A DNA stretch of 64,000 bases from Isoetes taiwanensis (lineage: Eukaryota; Streptophyta; Lycopodiopsida; Isoetales; Isoetaceae). Made by a program: the position numbers and the translations under genes. How positions within the stretch are numbered: the stretch's first letter is position 1; each line of letters opens with the position of its first letter. The DNA is taken from assembly GCA_021234155.1 (NCBI GenBank), contig JAJEKV010000054.1:6123962-6187961 (forward strand). Reading direction: 5' to 3'. Under the pieces are notes generated by a model that was not told the origin of the DNA, ran no database searches, and was given only the letters and a program-made list of their open reading frames with translations. This document shows positions 48,227 to 59,498 of the stretch, in pieces.

Positions 48227-48930
48227 ATACAGAAAACGCAATCCGCCGAGGATAATGTCTGTCAGTAAAGGCAAGTCCACATAGACAACTACCTGAAACC
48301 ACCTGAAGCATGCCTGACATACACAAAAAGAGGCAATGCTCAATTGTCTTGTCCCTCTGTCACATAAGGGACAAAGTGCAGATACATCTGGACGAAATCT
48401 GTGCACCAGAATATTAACGCGCGGGCAACGATGAATTACTTGCTACCATAAAACAGATACTTTGAGATAAAGCAGTTTATCCCATACCCATTTCCATACT
48501 GCTTTCTGCCAGTCCCTAGGAATGACCAAAGGCCACTTGGATGAAGGAGGCAAGACGTCCGCAGCAAGCAAGACCTTGTACATGGAATTCACCAACTTAT
48601 CTGTTTTGACACGCTCATGAACTACCCAAGGCTGGGGGTCATCTACTTGTGCTATTGGAGGAAGAATTGAAGCCATCTTCTGCCAAATAGCCTGATTCCA
48701 CCTTAAGGAGGAACTTAGATTTAAACTCTTCCCATGTCAGCAACTGCATTTGATTATTATACCAATCAAATATCCTATACACACCTGTTGATCTCCATCG
48801 AGCCTGTATCAATGGGTGGACTGAAGATACCAGAGGACCATCGTCCAATGGAATCCACCAAAAACTTGGTAGTGCTAGTGTGCGCAAGATGGTGAAAATG
48901 AAACATAGATTGTATAGTCCCATGAAACTA
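48170..48930 (-). mobile_element. LINE C-terminal fragment (zf-RVT region)
   Basis: On the minus strand, 48800-48640 reads ARWRSTGVYRIFDWYNN. 48676-48443 reads KWPLVIPRDWQKAVWKWVW. About 48406-48320 reads NILVHRFRPDVSALCPLCD, after which a one-base frame change gives TIEHCLFLC. This is the C-terminal zinc-binding region (zf-RVT) of plant LINE ORF2, where CxxC is followed by EHxxxxC. No reverse-transcriptase domain is left. Its low-coordinate end joins the exon 2 copy of the YKT6 duplicate; the ORF edge at 48170 overlaps the foldback by chance. Confidence 0.75.
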
Positions 48931-48992
48931 GCAATCCTCTAAGAAATGGAGAAGCATTAGGGTATCCCATCGATCCGAGACATCGGATCGCC

Positions 48993-49327
48993 ATTCTAGA
49001 ATGGGACGAGCATGCATGTTTTGCATGCATGCGGGCGGCGCATGCCCGTTTTGGTTGGGAGTTCGCTATTTTAGGCGCGTTTCTGCTTCGACTTCTCATC
49101 GGCGCTTCCTCTTCTCTCTCAGCAGTACCTTATTCTCTTTGAATTGTTTCCAGGCAGGGGAGGGGCTTCTTCTTGCCTGGTTTGGCCAATTTGGCGTTTC
49201 TTTCTTGCTGTCCTTTCTCGGCCTTTAGCCTTCATCCTGTGACCTTCGTCCTCGATCCTAGTTTTGTTAAGGAAGTCCTTTGGTATTCGGGCGGTTTGTT
49301 GGTTTCATGCGAGTCCCATTCTAGAAT
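48993..49327. mobile_element. Inverted-repeat element, copy A
   Basis: The ends are ATTCTAGAATGGGAC (48993-49007) and its reverse complement (49313-49327). The first roughly 150 bp and the last roughly 36 bp match copy B (49354-49980); the middle differs. A 26-bp phrase CCCATCGATCCGAGACATCG... precedes copy A and is repeated between A and B. No coding capacity. Confidence 0.7.
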
Positions 49328-49353
49328 CCCATCGATCCGAGACATCGGATCGC

Positions 49354-49980
49354 CATTCTAGAATGGGACGAGCATGCATGTTTTGCATGCATGCGGGCGG
49401 CGCATGCCCGTTTTGGTTGGGAGTTCGCTATTTTAGGCGCGTTTCTGCTTCGACTTCTCATCGGCGCTTCCTCTTCTCTCTTAGCAGTACCTTATTCTCT
49501 TTGAACCCACCCCCTTCTTTGTTATTGTATTTTTATCGGGCACGCTACAGAATCACCCTCCCTCCACGGGAGGTTTGTTTTGTCTTGTTGTTTTGTTGGT
49601 GATGTGCGGTGTACGTGTTCGCGGCGGCAGACTGTTTTCGACTTTTCCATTCGTGGGTTTTGGGAGCGATTTTTATGCCTTACGTTTGTCCAAGCCCCTT
49701 GCCGAAGGCTTATCACTAGGGTTTTTCCTCGAAAACCCGAAAGGGCGGGGTTTTTTAATCCCGGTGATAAGCTTTCGGCAGGTACACTAGCCCAGTCTCT
49801 ATTAGCATTGTATTTTGTTGGGGTCCAAATGATATAATTGGATTTTCCCTTTATTTTTTATGGGTAGTTCGCTTGTGTGCGGCTACCCACTATCCACCAT
49901 TGTAGAAAATCTGTTGAGATGAATGAGAAGCAAGTCTAAGTGGGCGGTTTGTTGGTTTCATGCGAGTCCCATTCTAGAAT
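49354..49980. mobile_element. Inverted-repeat element, copy B
   Basis: It has the same 15-bp inverted termini as copy A (49354-49368 and 49966-49980). The 627-bp unit has an internal segment unlike copy A's, including a long hairpin at about 49700-49783 related to the LINE 3' UTR hairpins at 2.9 kb and 59.2 kb. Non-coding. Confidence 0.7.
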
Positions 49981-52760
49981 GTAGTCAGTGGATAAAACAG
50001 AGGCCATAGGACAACTTTGCAATCTTTTTAACACACAGGGTAGCACCGCATTTGACTTATATGAAATAAAAAAAATGCTTACCTATGTGCCTAAGTTTTT
50101 TATCCTAAGCACCCCTTCACTACCACCTATGAAAATTTCCTTGCTCAACTTTTCCCCCTTCACTACCACCTAGGGATATTTGGTGGTGCATCCATATTTT
50201 GTCTCGACCCTAATACCTACGGGAGCCTTAAAAAAAACCCCTTACCAAGTCACTGTGTTGTTCAATATGAGTTTTTAAAGGTGCAACCCCCGAGAATCCA
50301 ACATCGTCCAATGAACTGAAATAACAAAGAAAGATCTAATGTATATACTCTAAGCATATAAAGTTAGATTCGTTTGTCAATGGCCAAGGTTCTTAGGATC
50401 TAGAGGTCATCTACAACTAAGAATAGATGTCCATCCAACCTAATGCTCTTCAAAAAGCATGCACTGCCTGGCAGATAGCGCACTCACCGGATCCTTGGCT
50501 GGCTCCCACTCCTCTGAAGGTGTCCATGCTGCTGGGATGCTCGAGACTGGAGTAGAGACATTGGATGCGAGCTTCACTATTGCTGGGAGGCCGAATGTGT
50601 CAAGGCGCTTCTGCAATGCATGCTTCTCAGGCTAGAATTCGAAAAGGACACTTAACATTCCTGCCTCTTTTATCTCCATGCTTTTAGGGTTAGGGCTTGG
50701 TGATTGCCACATGGCAATCTCGCTTATCACATGTTTCATAGGTGTGTGCAATACAAGACGTTTAAATGGCTGTGCTCATGGTACAAACCCTTGCGGAGGT
50801 TGTGCACATGTCGTCGTTACTCGACATGTATTAGTGCCATAGCAATATAATATGCGTATTCATATTATATATTATCTTGAAACATCACATTCCCCTTTCT
50901 CTATATTTTCTTCTTGGTAGATTGCAGGTGTGGAGCGCACCTATCTTTTTCGCGTAGAGAGAAGATTTATTTGGCACATGTCTACATGGAGGGGTTCAAG
51001 CAGTGTTTCGTCCAAAGTCTCACTTGATTGAGACACAAAAGCACAAGGCCATCTATATTCAAAAACTTTTCTTCCTCAATGATTCTTACATCAGGTTCAT
51101 GGATTATATGAAGGCTCAATTCAGATTTATGTTCCAAAGCATGATTGAGAAGCATATCCCACAACGACTGGATCAGCAGGCCAAGAAATCTCCTCTACTG
51201 CCTCAACCTCCTGGATTCCACCAGGAGATGGACCGTTGCTTGCCTCTTCTACAACTTGTGTAAAGCTATTATGAATACAATTCAATATCTCTTTCCACAA
51301 GGAATTATTCCAACAAAGCACGCCTCAAGACTCAATGGAAGAAACAACATACAAAAGGTCACTTGTCATCAATCACAATAGAAAGATGGAATGGAGAGAA
51401 GACTCCCCCTTGCCACCTTCTACGGCATGGTAGGCAGATTTGCCAGTGGTGATGCTCAAAAGCTTGTCAAGATCTTAGGTCGTGATGTCAATGTTCTAGT
51501 TGATGTTGCTAACTCATATAAGGCAGGTGTCCTTACTACCTGAAAGTCTTCCATTAATGTCACTTTCTCTAAAGTAGATAGATTCTGCCCCTAGATTATT
51601 ACAAAATGGCAGGATAGGGGCCAACAATGGGGTTTGGTAAATGACTATATGCCCATAATCAGAAAGCGTAGGGGCTCTTTGGGCCCTCTCGGAAGCAAGG
51701 TCCTTCGACTAGGACATAATGTGGCTTATTTGCTAGTTGGAGACTTTAGTATGGATGAATTGGAAATAGATAGATAGATGGTCAAGGATTGCAGGTATTA
51801 CAGGGATTTGAACGTGATCAATAGTATCGTTTATCACAAGATTGTGGTTTTTGTGGAGATTGACGGCGTTCTGTCATTTGCATGGTGCAATGGATGGATA
51901 TGCAATGGTAAGGCATATGCTCTCCGAACTTTACCATCGCTGCCAAAACTTACTTCAAGTGCAATACTAAGTATTTGAAGGGTTTGGTCCAATAAATACC
52001 CATGTTTAGATGGTATAAGCGATATTGTTGCAACTATGGCAACCATTAAATCCTTTGCAAAATAGTGGAGTCATATCCGGGCAATGCAAAAGCGAGGCCA
52101 CTCCACGCCTTTTGTGTCATGAGTTACAGATGCTTCACTCTCTACACCATTCTTATGGTATTAGAGAGAAAGAGTTGCTTAGTGAGATCAAGCTCATTGA
52201 GATAGAGCAAGTGCATCAACCCAAGATCAAGGTGGATTGAAGTGGTTCACATGTGCTCTTATTTCCTTTTAGAGCACGCTAAAGGATATGCAGACTAGGA
52301 GGAATCATAGAAACAGTTGTATGTTCATAATGGGTACAATACAATCACTTTCGAGAAAGATGGAGATGCCACAGTGATATTTATGTATCCGAGAATCATA
52401 CAGGGGCCACGATCCATTCTTTTGATAGAAGATTAGTCAATGCCTATTCACTCTAAGCACAATTTCAATAAAATGAGAAATTTTGTGATTCCAATTAGGG
52501 ACGAAATTGTTTGTTAGTCCATTTTATGACCAATTTTTGAGCAATTATGGCGCCATTAAGCTAAAATATGTATCTAAAGTGCCATTTATTGGCGCAATTA
52601 AAAATACTAACGGTGCATATAATGGAGCTAAAGAAACATTAGATTACAAAATCAGTTAATTTGTATATTCATAGATTTGCATATCCATAATAGGACTTGG
52701 AAGAGAGAATCTGTAAACAAAAGTATTATTGTACAATTTACATTTCTATTTCTGGAGAGA
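49981..52760. other. Spacer with a degraded coding-like stretch
   Basis: The plus-strand region 51003-51540 carries protein-like pieces (SMIEKHIPQRLDQQAKK; FASGDAQKLVKILGRD) interrupted by stops, and 51778-51978 another. I do not recognise them. They may be remains of a transposon protein. Otherwise no gene is seen; 50100-50170 repeats CCCTTCACTACCACCTA. Confidence 0.35.
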
Positions 52761-52767
52761 ACTCAGT

Positions 52768-53390
52768 CTATTCAGCAAGATCAGGTTCCCCAGCGCCAGT
52801 GCCATGGTTGGATGAAGCGCCCATAGGATCTCCTTGAAAGGTCTCGAACCCTGTGGCAATGAAATCGGGATCATTTAGAATGTCCCGATTGAATTCAGTA
52901 TTCTTGATCATATCATAGTCAACATGGGGTTCCTCTTCAGGTATCACATGACTTGATGGATCTACAGCTTCTTCAACAACAACACCTTGTTTCTCTGTCA
53001 CAGGAACTGCAGCGATGATAGGATTCAGGAGGCGGTCAAGCCTACTAAGAATGACATGTAGGCACTGCCGCTTAGCCGGGTCACTTTCAAACACAATACA
53101 AAATCTCTTATGTATCAATGCAGTCCGGCCAAACGACCCACAGGAGAAGTAGTCAAACACTCCTGTTCCTGGCAGTACCAGCTTCTGCACGAGATAAGAG
53201 CATGTGGCAGGCCCCAGCTGGTTTCTCATGATTACATCCCCTGGCAAGCCTTGCCAGCTATACCTGAATCTGCCATTGAAGAGTTTCTGAGCCATAGCCT
53301 CGCTCTCCCCATCTGCCTCTTCTTCATTACATGCTGGAACTGGTGGAAGTTCTTGAGGATGACTGGCAAATGAGAATCTGAGATCACAGG
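52768..53390 (-). CDS. Possible methyltransferase-like protein fragment
   Basis: A long minus-strand frame, open from about 53390 (upstream of its first Met at 53295) to the stop at 52768. The middle section, LPGTGVFDYFSCGSFGRTAL then FCIVFESDPAKRQC, resembles motif I (FxGxG-like) and the acidic motif II of a class I SAM-dependent DNA methyltransferase (N4/N6 type). The first glycine is replaced by Cys and no DPPY/NPPY motif is visible, so activity is doubtful. The C-terminal half is acidic and Pro-rich. The LINE at 53385 truncates its upstream side. It could be a domesticated or transposon-carried domain. The family call is tentative. Confidence 0.35.
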
Positions 53391-54665
53391 AACAGACACA
53401 GACCTTTCAGATATATGGGGACAGAATTAAAGGAATCAACAGAATACAGATATCTGGGATATGATGCACACAGCACGGGGAAATGGGCTAAAGGTGCGGA
53501 TACAAGGTTTTAATCAGCCATTGGGAGCTACTTCAGTATGAAAAATTTCTATAATAAAAGCAGAATATACTTGGAGATCAAGTGTTACTTGTTCAGTGCA
53601 GTGGTCGCGACGATGCAATTATATGGGGCTGAGGCATGGGGACCGGGCCTAACAGATAAGAAATGGGACATACAGGAAAGGATCCTCAGACAGTGGCATA
53701 AACAGGAATTTAGGATGCGGGCAAACACACCCCTAACAGTCATGATATACGAGACATGTCAGAAACCAATGGAGGTGAGAGCATGGGAAAGGACTATCAG
53801 ATACCTAATAAAAGACAATGCAGGGGGTCACCCAGGGAAGCTATCAAGTATTACAATCAGCGACTCAGCAAAATCACACATCATCATAGGCAGTGTATGG
53901 TTTAGGATGTAGCGATATGGACCAGAGAAATGGGGATGAACCTGAGTGATCTAGTAAACGAGGGAAAATGGAATGAAAACTGGGCAGACAAGGCTACACG
54001 AGCATGGTTGCAAAACCACACCGGACCCAAGACACTTTGGCTCATGACAGTCTTCAATCCAGAACAACAGATAGAGCAACAGATGTACCGAGACAATCTG
54101 CTAGGGAAGGCCAGGAGAGACGTCCTGGTGAGATTTAGGATAGGGAGCCACGATCTAAGAATTGAAAAGGACAGATGGAGGAAAATAGAAAAGGACAACC
54201 GGATATGTAGAATCTGTGACACTGGAAAAGTAGAGGATGAGAACCACCTGCTCAACAAGTGCCCAATGTACGGAGACATCAGAAACAAGTACAGAGATAT
54301 AAGATAGGGACAGCCAGTACACACCCTGATGATAAGGGCAGACACAATGAAAGATCTGGCAGATGCAATCCAGGAGATGACGACCAAGCATTGAGGGGCA
54401 CACAAAGAACGAGGTCTTATAATATGAATCGCCCAAGAGGCGAGACATAGACGCCCACGAAACGCTCAGCTAAAAGCTGATTGATAACGACGCACCACCG
54501 CACGACCATGATGCCGATTAAAAGCGGGGTGCCGGTACTAATAGAAACGTCAGAAAAGGCTACAATATATCAGTGTGATATGCTAGTGGCGTCCTTTAGG
54601 GAGCTCGCCCATGCTACATCAGTCCAGGGGCCTTAGGGCACAAGGGACAATAATTCTATTCTATT
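53385..54665 (+). mobile_element. 5'-truncated LINE with (TTCTA)n tail
   Basis: The plus frames contain the C-terminal half of a LINE ORF2: YRYLGYDAHSTGKW, VVATMQLYGAEAWGPGL, then after a frame change WLQNHTGPKTLWLM and the zinc knuckle CRICDTGKVEDENHLLNKC. The reverse-transcriptase catalytic part is missing. A 3' UTR of about 340 bp ends in ATTCTATTCTATTCTAT at about 54654-54670, the tail type also seen at 3.0 kb and 59.3 kb. At least one stop and one frame change break it. Confidence 0.85.
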
Positions 54666-54779
54666 CTATATTATGGGTAAGTCCATATTTAACAAATATT
54701 GCCTAAAAGTTCACTTAAAAACACCAAAGGCATCCCCCGTGATCAGCCATAAAAATTGAATATATCTGGAACAGAGCGT

Positions 54780-55010
54780 GACTGGACTTTTTTTGGTCAC
54801 GGCGTGGGCAGTGAGCGTGTGCGTGACCATGAGCGTGGTTTCTTTTTTTCTTTTTTTTTTTTTTTGTTAGGGTCACGGCGTGATGGTGCGTGAGCTTGGG
54901 GACAAGGAGCATGAGGGGCGTGAGCATGACCCGTGGGCAAAGGCCGAGGGCGTGGGCATGGTTCAGGAAGCGTGGGCGTGGGCATGGCCCGTGGGCGTGG
55001 GCATGGCCAT
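54780..55010. repeat. GCGTGGGCATGG-type minisatellite
   Basis: Degenerate 6- to 12-bp units of GCGTGG/GGCATG, interrupted by a T-run at about 54841-54865. The His/Ala/Pro-rich ORFs here are by-products. Confidence 0.85.
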
Positions 55011-55079
55011 AAAAATTGCAATTGCCTCTAAGATTACTGTGGCCCGTGTAATATGTCTCAAAACAGAGCATGAGGCCCA

Positions 55080-58000
55080 AAATAGGGCATGAACCTGCAC
55101 AAACGGCCGGCTATGGCGATGTTGTATCTTGTTATTTGCAGACGATATGGTGGCGAATAGAGCCAAATACCTCCCTGCTTAAGATAGAATGTGCAGACAA
55201 GTTAATCCGGATATGATGTTGCTGCAACAGGTCGGTGAAGGGTCGGATGTGATTCAGAGTTGGGGTTTCAGAAAACAGAAGATGTGCATAGCAAAAAGGC
55301 CAGATATGGCAGTCGGATTACGATGCAACGTGTTTGGAATCTTCACAACACTCTGTGGGTATGCCAATAGGAAACTTGAGATGCTTTGTGCTTGGGATGA
55401 AATGTGAAGAATGGCCACCGGGTTTGTGAAAAACTTGATCGATGAAATAGCCGATAACTGCGGCCGCCTAGTTTAGATAGATGAAACTTTGCTTGCCAAG
55501 GCTACTAATGACGAATTCGGAAACAACTTGTTGTCTTGTGCCATCCATGCCCATCTATGTGCAACAGCATGAAATCTTGAAAAGATAGGATAACCAGTGC
55601 TCTGTACTGCTTGATCGATTTTGTGCAGGTACCCAGCTTGGAGAAATAATACAAGAAGGTTGCTTCAAAGAAGACTCATCTGTAAGGCCGAATAGGTTAG
55701 TCATGCATTGCTCTAAAGATGCTGACCAAAACTGTTCTTGCTGCATTGAACTGGAAAATTTTTTCTGCTTCTCTCTTTGATGTGCAGGCAGGGGCAAATC
55801 TTGTACAAGAATAAGCGACTACCAGCTGGTGAAGTTTAAAAACTCGGCTGTGATCTGTGGTAAGCTCATGAAATTTTAAACTCATGTATTTTTGCAAGAG
55901 CTATGGAATACTGACTTATAAGAATTGTAGAAGAAGCCTTGACAATAATCAGCAAGTAACTAAAATGTATGAGCTGCAGAGGGGCTAGCCAAGTGTTGGC
56001 CCTCTATAAATATTCAAGGAGAAGTCTTCATAAAAACCTTAGAATACCCGGCCGAGGTGCTTCACTAGATACACATTATTTTTGGCCATGCAAAAGCACA
56101 AATTTTCTGATAAAGTCGAGATAAAAGCGTAAGATAAGAAAAAGAATCATGATATTTTGACAAATTTTCAGCAGATAGAGATAAAAAAGGGTCAGACTTT
56201 TGATTTTTTAGAAAATCTTACGAGAGAGGAGTCTTTGCCAACACTCTAAAAATCCTCATCAGAAAAATCTGCGCTTTTTACTGCACCATGAAAAACAGAG
56301 TTTTGAAAACTGTTTTGATAACAAGACTAATTGCTAACAAATTGATTGACAAAGGGGCCTCCAGCCGGACCATTTCAACAGCTGGTTGGGCCAAACAAAG
56401 GGGTTTGAAGGGTTGAGAGTAATATACAAGGAGTAGTCAAGAACTGGGGATAATAAGAGCAGCAAGGACAACAACAAACATCAAGGCTCAAGAAAGTGAT
56501 CACGAGTGACCCCGGTATAACGACGCCACTGTTAATTGTGAGTTCTTGGCATACACCCTGCAGCAGCAGTCTATGACTGCCAGATGCTACAAAGATGCCA
56601 TGCTCATGATCACAAAATAAGAACAAGAAAAACAAATATGTACAAAGAGTGAAGGGAACGTGGCCAAATGAGGCTCTCCAAATTTGAGATAAAACCTTAG
56701 TATATCTGAAGAGGCTCTGGTCTAATATAGTATAGATCACAAATCTGAGCCCTACAGCTAGCTAAATCTAAGCCCTACACTTATGTTAACCTAATCATGC
56801 CAAGTGTCGTCTGCCATCACTGACACCTAGCATGTGCACAACGTTAACCACTAGGTGGTTAACAAGATATCATTCCTAGAATAATTTATTCATGTTTTTT
56901 AGTGCTATGGACACACTTTACTAGAGGAAACAAAAGAGGGGACAATAATTATGATTTCTCTAGTGGACTATCTTATTATTTCTCTTTTACATGTTTGCAA
57001 GGTGCCTATCTCCAAAGAAGGCTATTATGATATTTCATAAGTATAGATGGAGCAAAAGGAGCAATTTCTACAACCTAATAATTTGTGATATCTCTATAAA
57101 AGACTTCTGTGTTTCTATCACGACAATGCTCTTGCCACAATTACTTTATTCAATATCTATTATAGGATACGCCTAGTAACATGGGCCATTTACGATGTTT
57201 GTGAGGTGGGTGTATTTAGATCATCATGCGTGTTTAATATTCTTCTTTTACATCATGGGAAAATTTTTTAGTGGGGGGGCGGTTGTGTTGGTTATAAATC
57301 ACATAAAGGTCGTAAAGGAAGGAAGGAAGGAAGGAAGGAAGGAAGGAAGGAAGGAAGGAAGGAAGGAAGGAAGAAATTTTAACGCCCTCATGAACCCAAT
57401 CGGGTTATGGGACCTAATACAAAACTGGGACCAAAGTCCCTAACTGTAACATGGACCCAAGCCCTTACAAACAAAATAAAATATAATCACCATGGCCCGC
57501 ATTAAAACCACATGGGAAAAAATCGCTGCCGGGATGACTACATATCCAAAAATCCATGCTATTGCAAGAAGCAACAAGCATACCTCCAACAAAAACGCAC
57601 CTTCACCAAACTCCTCCAAACCGTGAACCTCTTCTGCAACCGGGTGCCGAGGATCGGTACAAGCTTACGACGACGCTAAATCTCCATCTTCTCACTAAAA
57701 CCGTGAGCAAATAGATCTTTGGTGCAAACATCCCGGGTGCCGACCCACCCAAGGAGCTCGATCAAACCACTAGACCATAAGAGCCGCCACCGTGAATGTG
57801 TCAAGTCCCTAGACCCACAAGAGCAGCCTACTCAAAAAGGGTGGCCCCGAGGGCACCGCGGGCTCCGGCAGCGCGATCCAATAGGCCCGAACGCCAATCA
57901 CCCAGCGCAGTGGGAAGGCTGCGTTCAGAAAACGCCTGTGGAAGTCGCTTTAGAGGAGGTGCATCCCCACTAGATCAAGCGCCCCTTCCCGTGCGCCACC

Positions 58001-58240
58001 CATCATCGCATTCCTCCCAAAGCCGCCACCCTTCACCGGGCACCCGACGACCAAACAGCCAGCAGCGCCAGCAAAGGCACACGGCTGGGCGCCAAAGTGC
58101 AAAACCAAAGGGTAACAACTATGTAAGCAGCCTTATTTTTGAAGGCCCATATAAAACACTGCGTGCTTATGCGCCATAACATCAGCGCATGTTTACTAGT
58201 AATTTTTATATAGAAGAGGTAAGAGAAGCATGGAGCTTTA
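55080..58240. other. Spacer; higher GC at 57480-58130
   Basis: No recognised gene. 55100-55500 has moderately protein-like but unrecognised frames. 57480-58130 is GC-richer with overlapping ORFs on both strands, of unknown nature. Confidence 0.4.
57314..57372. repeat. (GGAA)n microsatellite
   Basis: About 14 units of AAGG. Confidence 0.97.
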
Positions 58241-58249
58241 ACCGTGTTT

Positions 58250-59290
58250 CGCCATATGAGTTTCAGAAGATGGACAATGTTGATTCTGGAGAAGTACCCC
58301 GCTTCTTTAGATGATTGTTGCAATGGCACAAAGATGCACTTATTAACTCTCCGAGCGCTTTTAATGAATTCCCAAACATCCATAAAGAAGAAGTGCAATT
58401 TTGATCTAGAAATTCAAGAATTGATGTGCGTGCCAATGTTCTCCATGGTATGTAAAACATGTTAATGATATACTAGCAAGAATTTTGCTCGGGATAAAGT
58501 CCACGCCCATACCAAATACTATTGCGGGATGCCTCTTCGCAGGAGGGCCCTTGACCCGCACATCATCTTCTTCCAAAAGATGGTCACTATGGACGATACT
58601 TGTCTCCTTAACCTCGCTACACCGCGGGCAATGTGGCCTCGACGATAAAGGCTTGTTGGCGGGAGAAGAGAGCTCGCTTGGCCGATGGAATGTGCAGAGC
58701 ATGTGCATCCGAAAACCGCGACAAACCCCATGTTGGAGCCGGGCCCGCAATGTTACCCCGCGACACCCATTTACATAAAAAAACCTGCACTCCATTGCCT
58801 CTATCCGCCAAGAAAGCATTAATCGCATCTCCTGATTGAGATGGAAAGATAGATTGGAGCCACGCCAAGAGAGGCTTTGTCAACGCCGGCAAGTTGGAGC
58901 TATGGAAGACTTAATGCCACACCCTTCTGAGTTGTTCGACATATGTTGGAATTCGGACACGCTTATGCCGAAGCTAGTCCATTTTGGCCAGCCCCGCATG
59001 AGATGTTGAGCACGGCCGGTGGGCGGATGCCGGGTCATACTTTTAAGAGGTCATGGATTGCCTTTCGGCCCTCGCACTCGCCTAATATCTGTATATATTA
59101 TTTCCCCTCATAATAGATGTCTGTACAGTTTGACAGCACTCTTATTCCTGTCACGATTTTTGCCCCGAAAACCCTTCGAGACTAGGGATTTTTAACTCGG
59201 GGCAGTAATATATTTTCTACGCCTCCTTTTTGGGTCCCATAGGCCGATTGGTCTATGTGGACGATAGAAACTCTTATTCTATTCTATCCT
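58250..59290 (+). mobile_element. LINE 3' end, same family as 2102-3058
   Basis: From about 58475 the sequence aligns with the LINE at 2102. The protein piece MPLRRRALDPHIIFFQK matches FLPLQRAALERHIIYFQK, and the DNA phrase CGATGGAATGTGCAG is shared. The 3' UTR has the same hairpin region (about 59151-59211), then GGGTCCCATAGGCC, then an ATTCTATTCTAT tail ending near 59288. Similarity may begin somewhat upstream of 58475, but I could not place it. Frames are broken. Confidence 0.75.
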
Positions 59291-59498
59291 AATTTTCCTG
59301 GTTTATAGGAGATTTTGTATGGCATGGCCGTTCTTATATTTTGTTCCCTTAGAAACAGATGTACCATTGAGTTGAATCACTAGTGTATTACTAAAAATGG
59401 CCTTAAGCACTCGTAGTTGATACAAATCTGACTCAAAATTTTGTATATCGTGAAGTTGCCCTTCATAAAAATCAAAGTAATGCACTTAACAAAGCTTC

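Larger units (their letters stand above)
45913..48295 (-). pseudogene. Partial duplicate of the YKT6-like gene
   Basis: The sequence follows 40645-42610 in the same orientation, covering exons 6 to 2 with introns; exon 1 and the promoter are absent. Damage: exon 6 copy (about 46160-46215) lost the CCTIL codons and stop; exon 5 copy (about 46325-46405) has a one-base deletion; a roughly 20-bp deletion near 46716 removes the exon 3 donor site. The exon 2 copy is separated from the rest by about 400 bp of foldback elements (47834-48230) and is then cut off by a LINE fragment. Because introns are retained, this is a DNA-level duplication, not a retrocopy. Confidence 0.9.

Noticed and set aside
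54715-55080. His/Ala/Pro-rich ORFs on the minus strand
   Set aside because: Translation of the GCGTGGGCATGG minisatellite, not a gene.
57195-57443. ORF with Lys-Glu-Gly-Arg repeats
   Set aside because: Product of the GGAA microsatellite.
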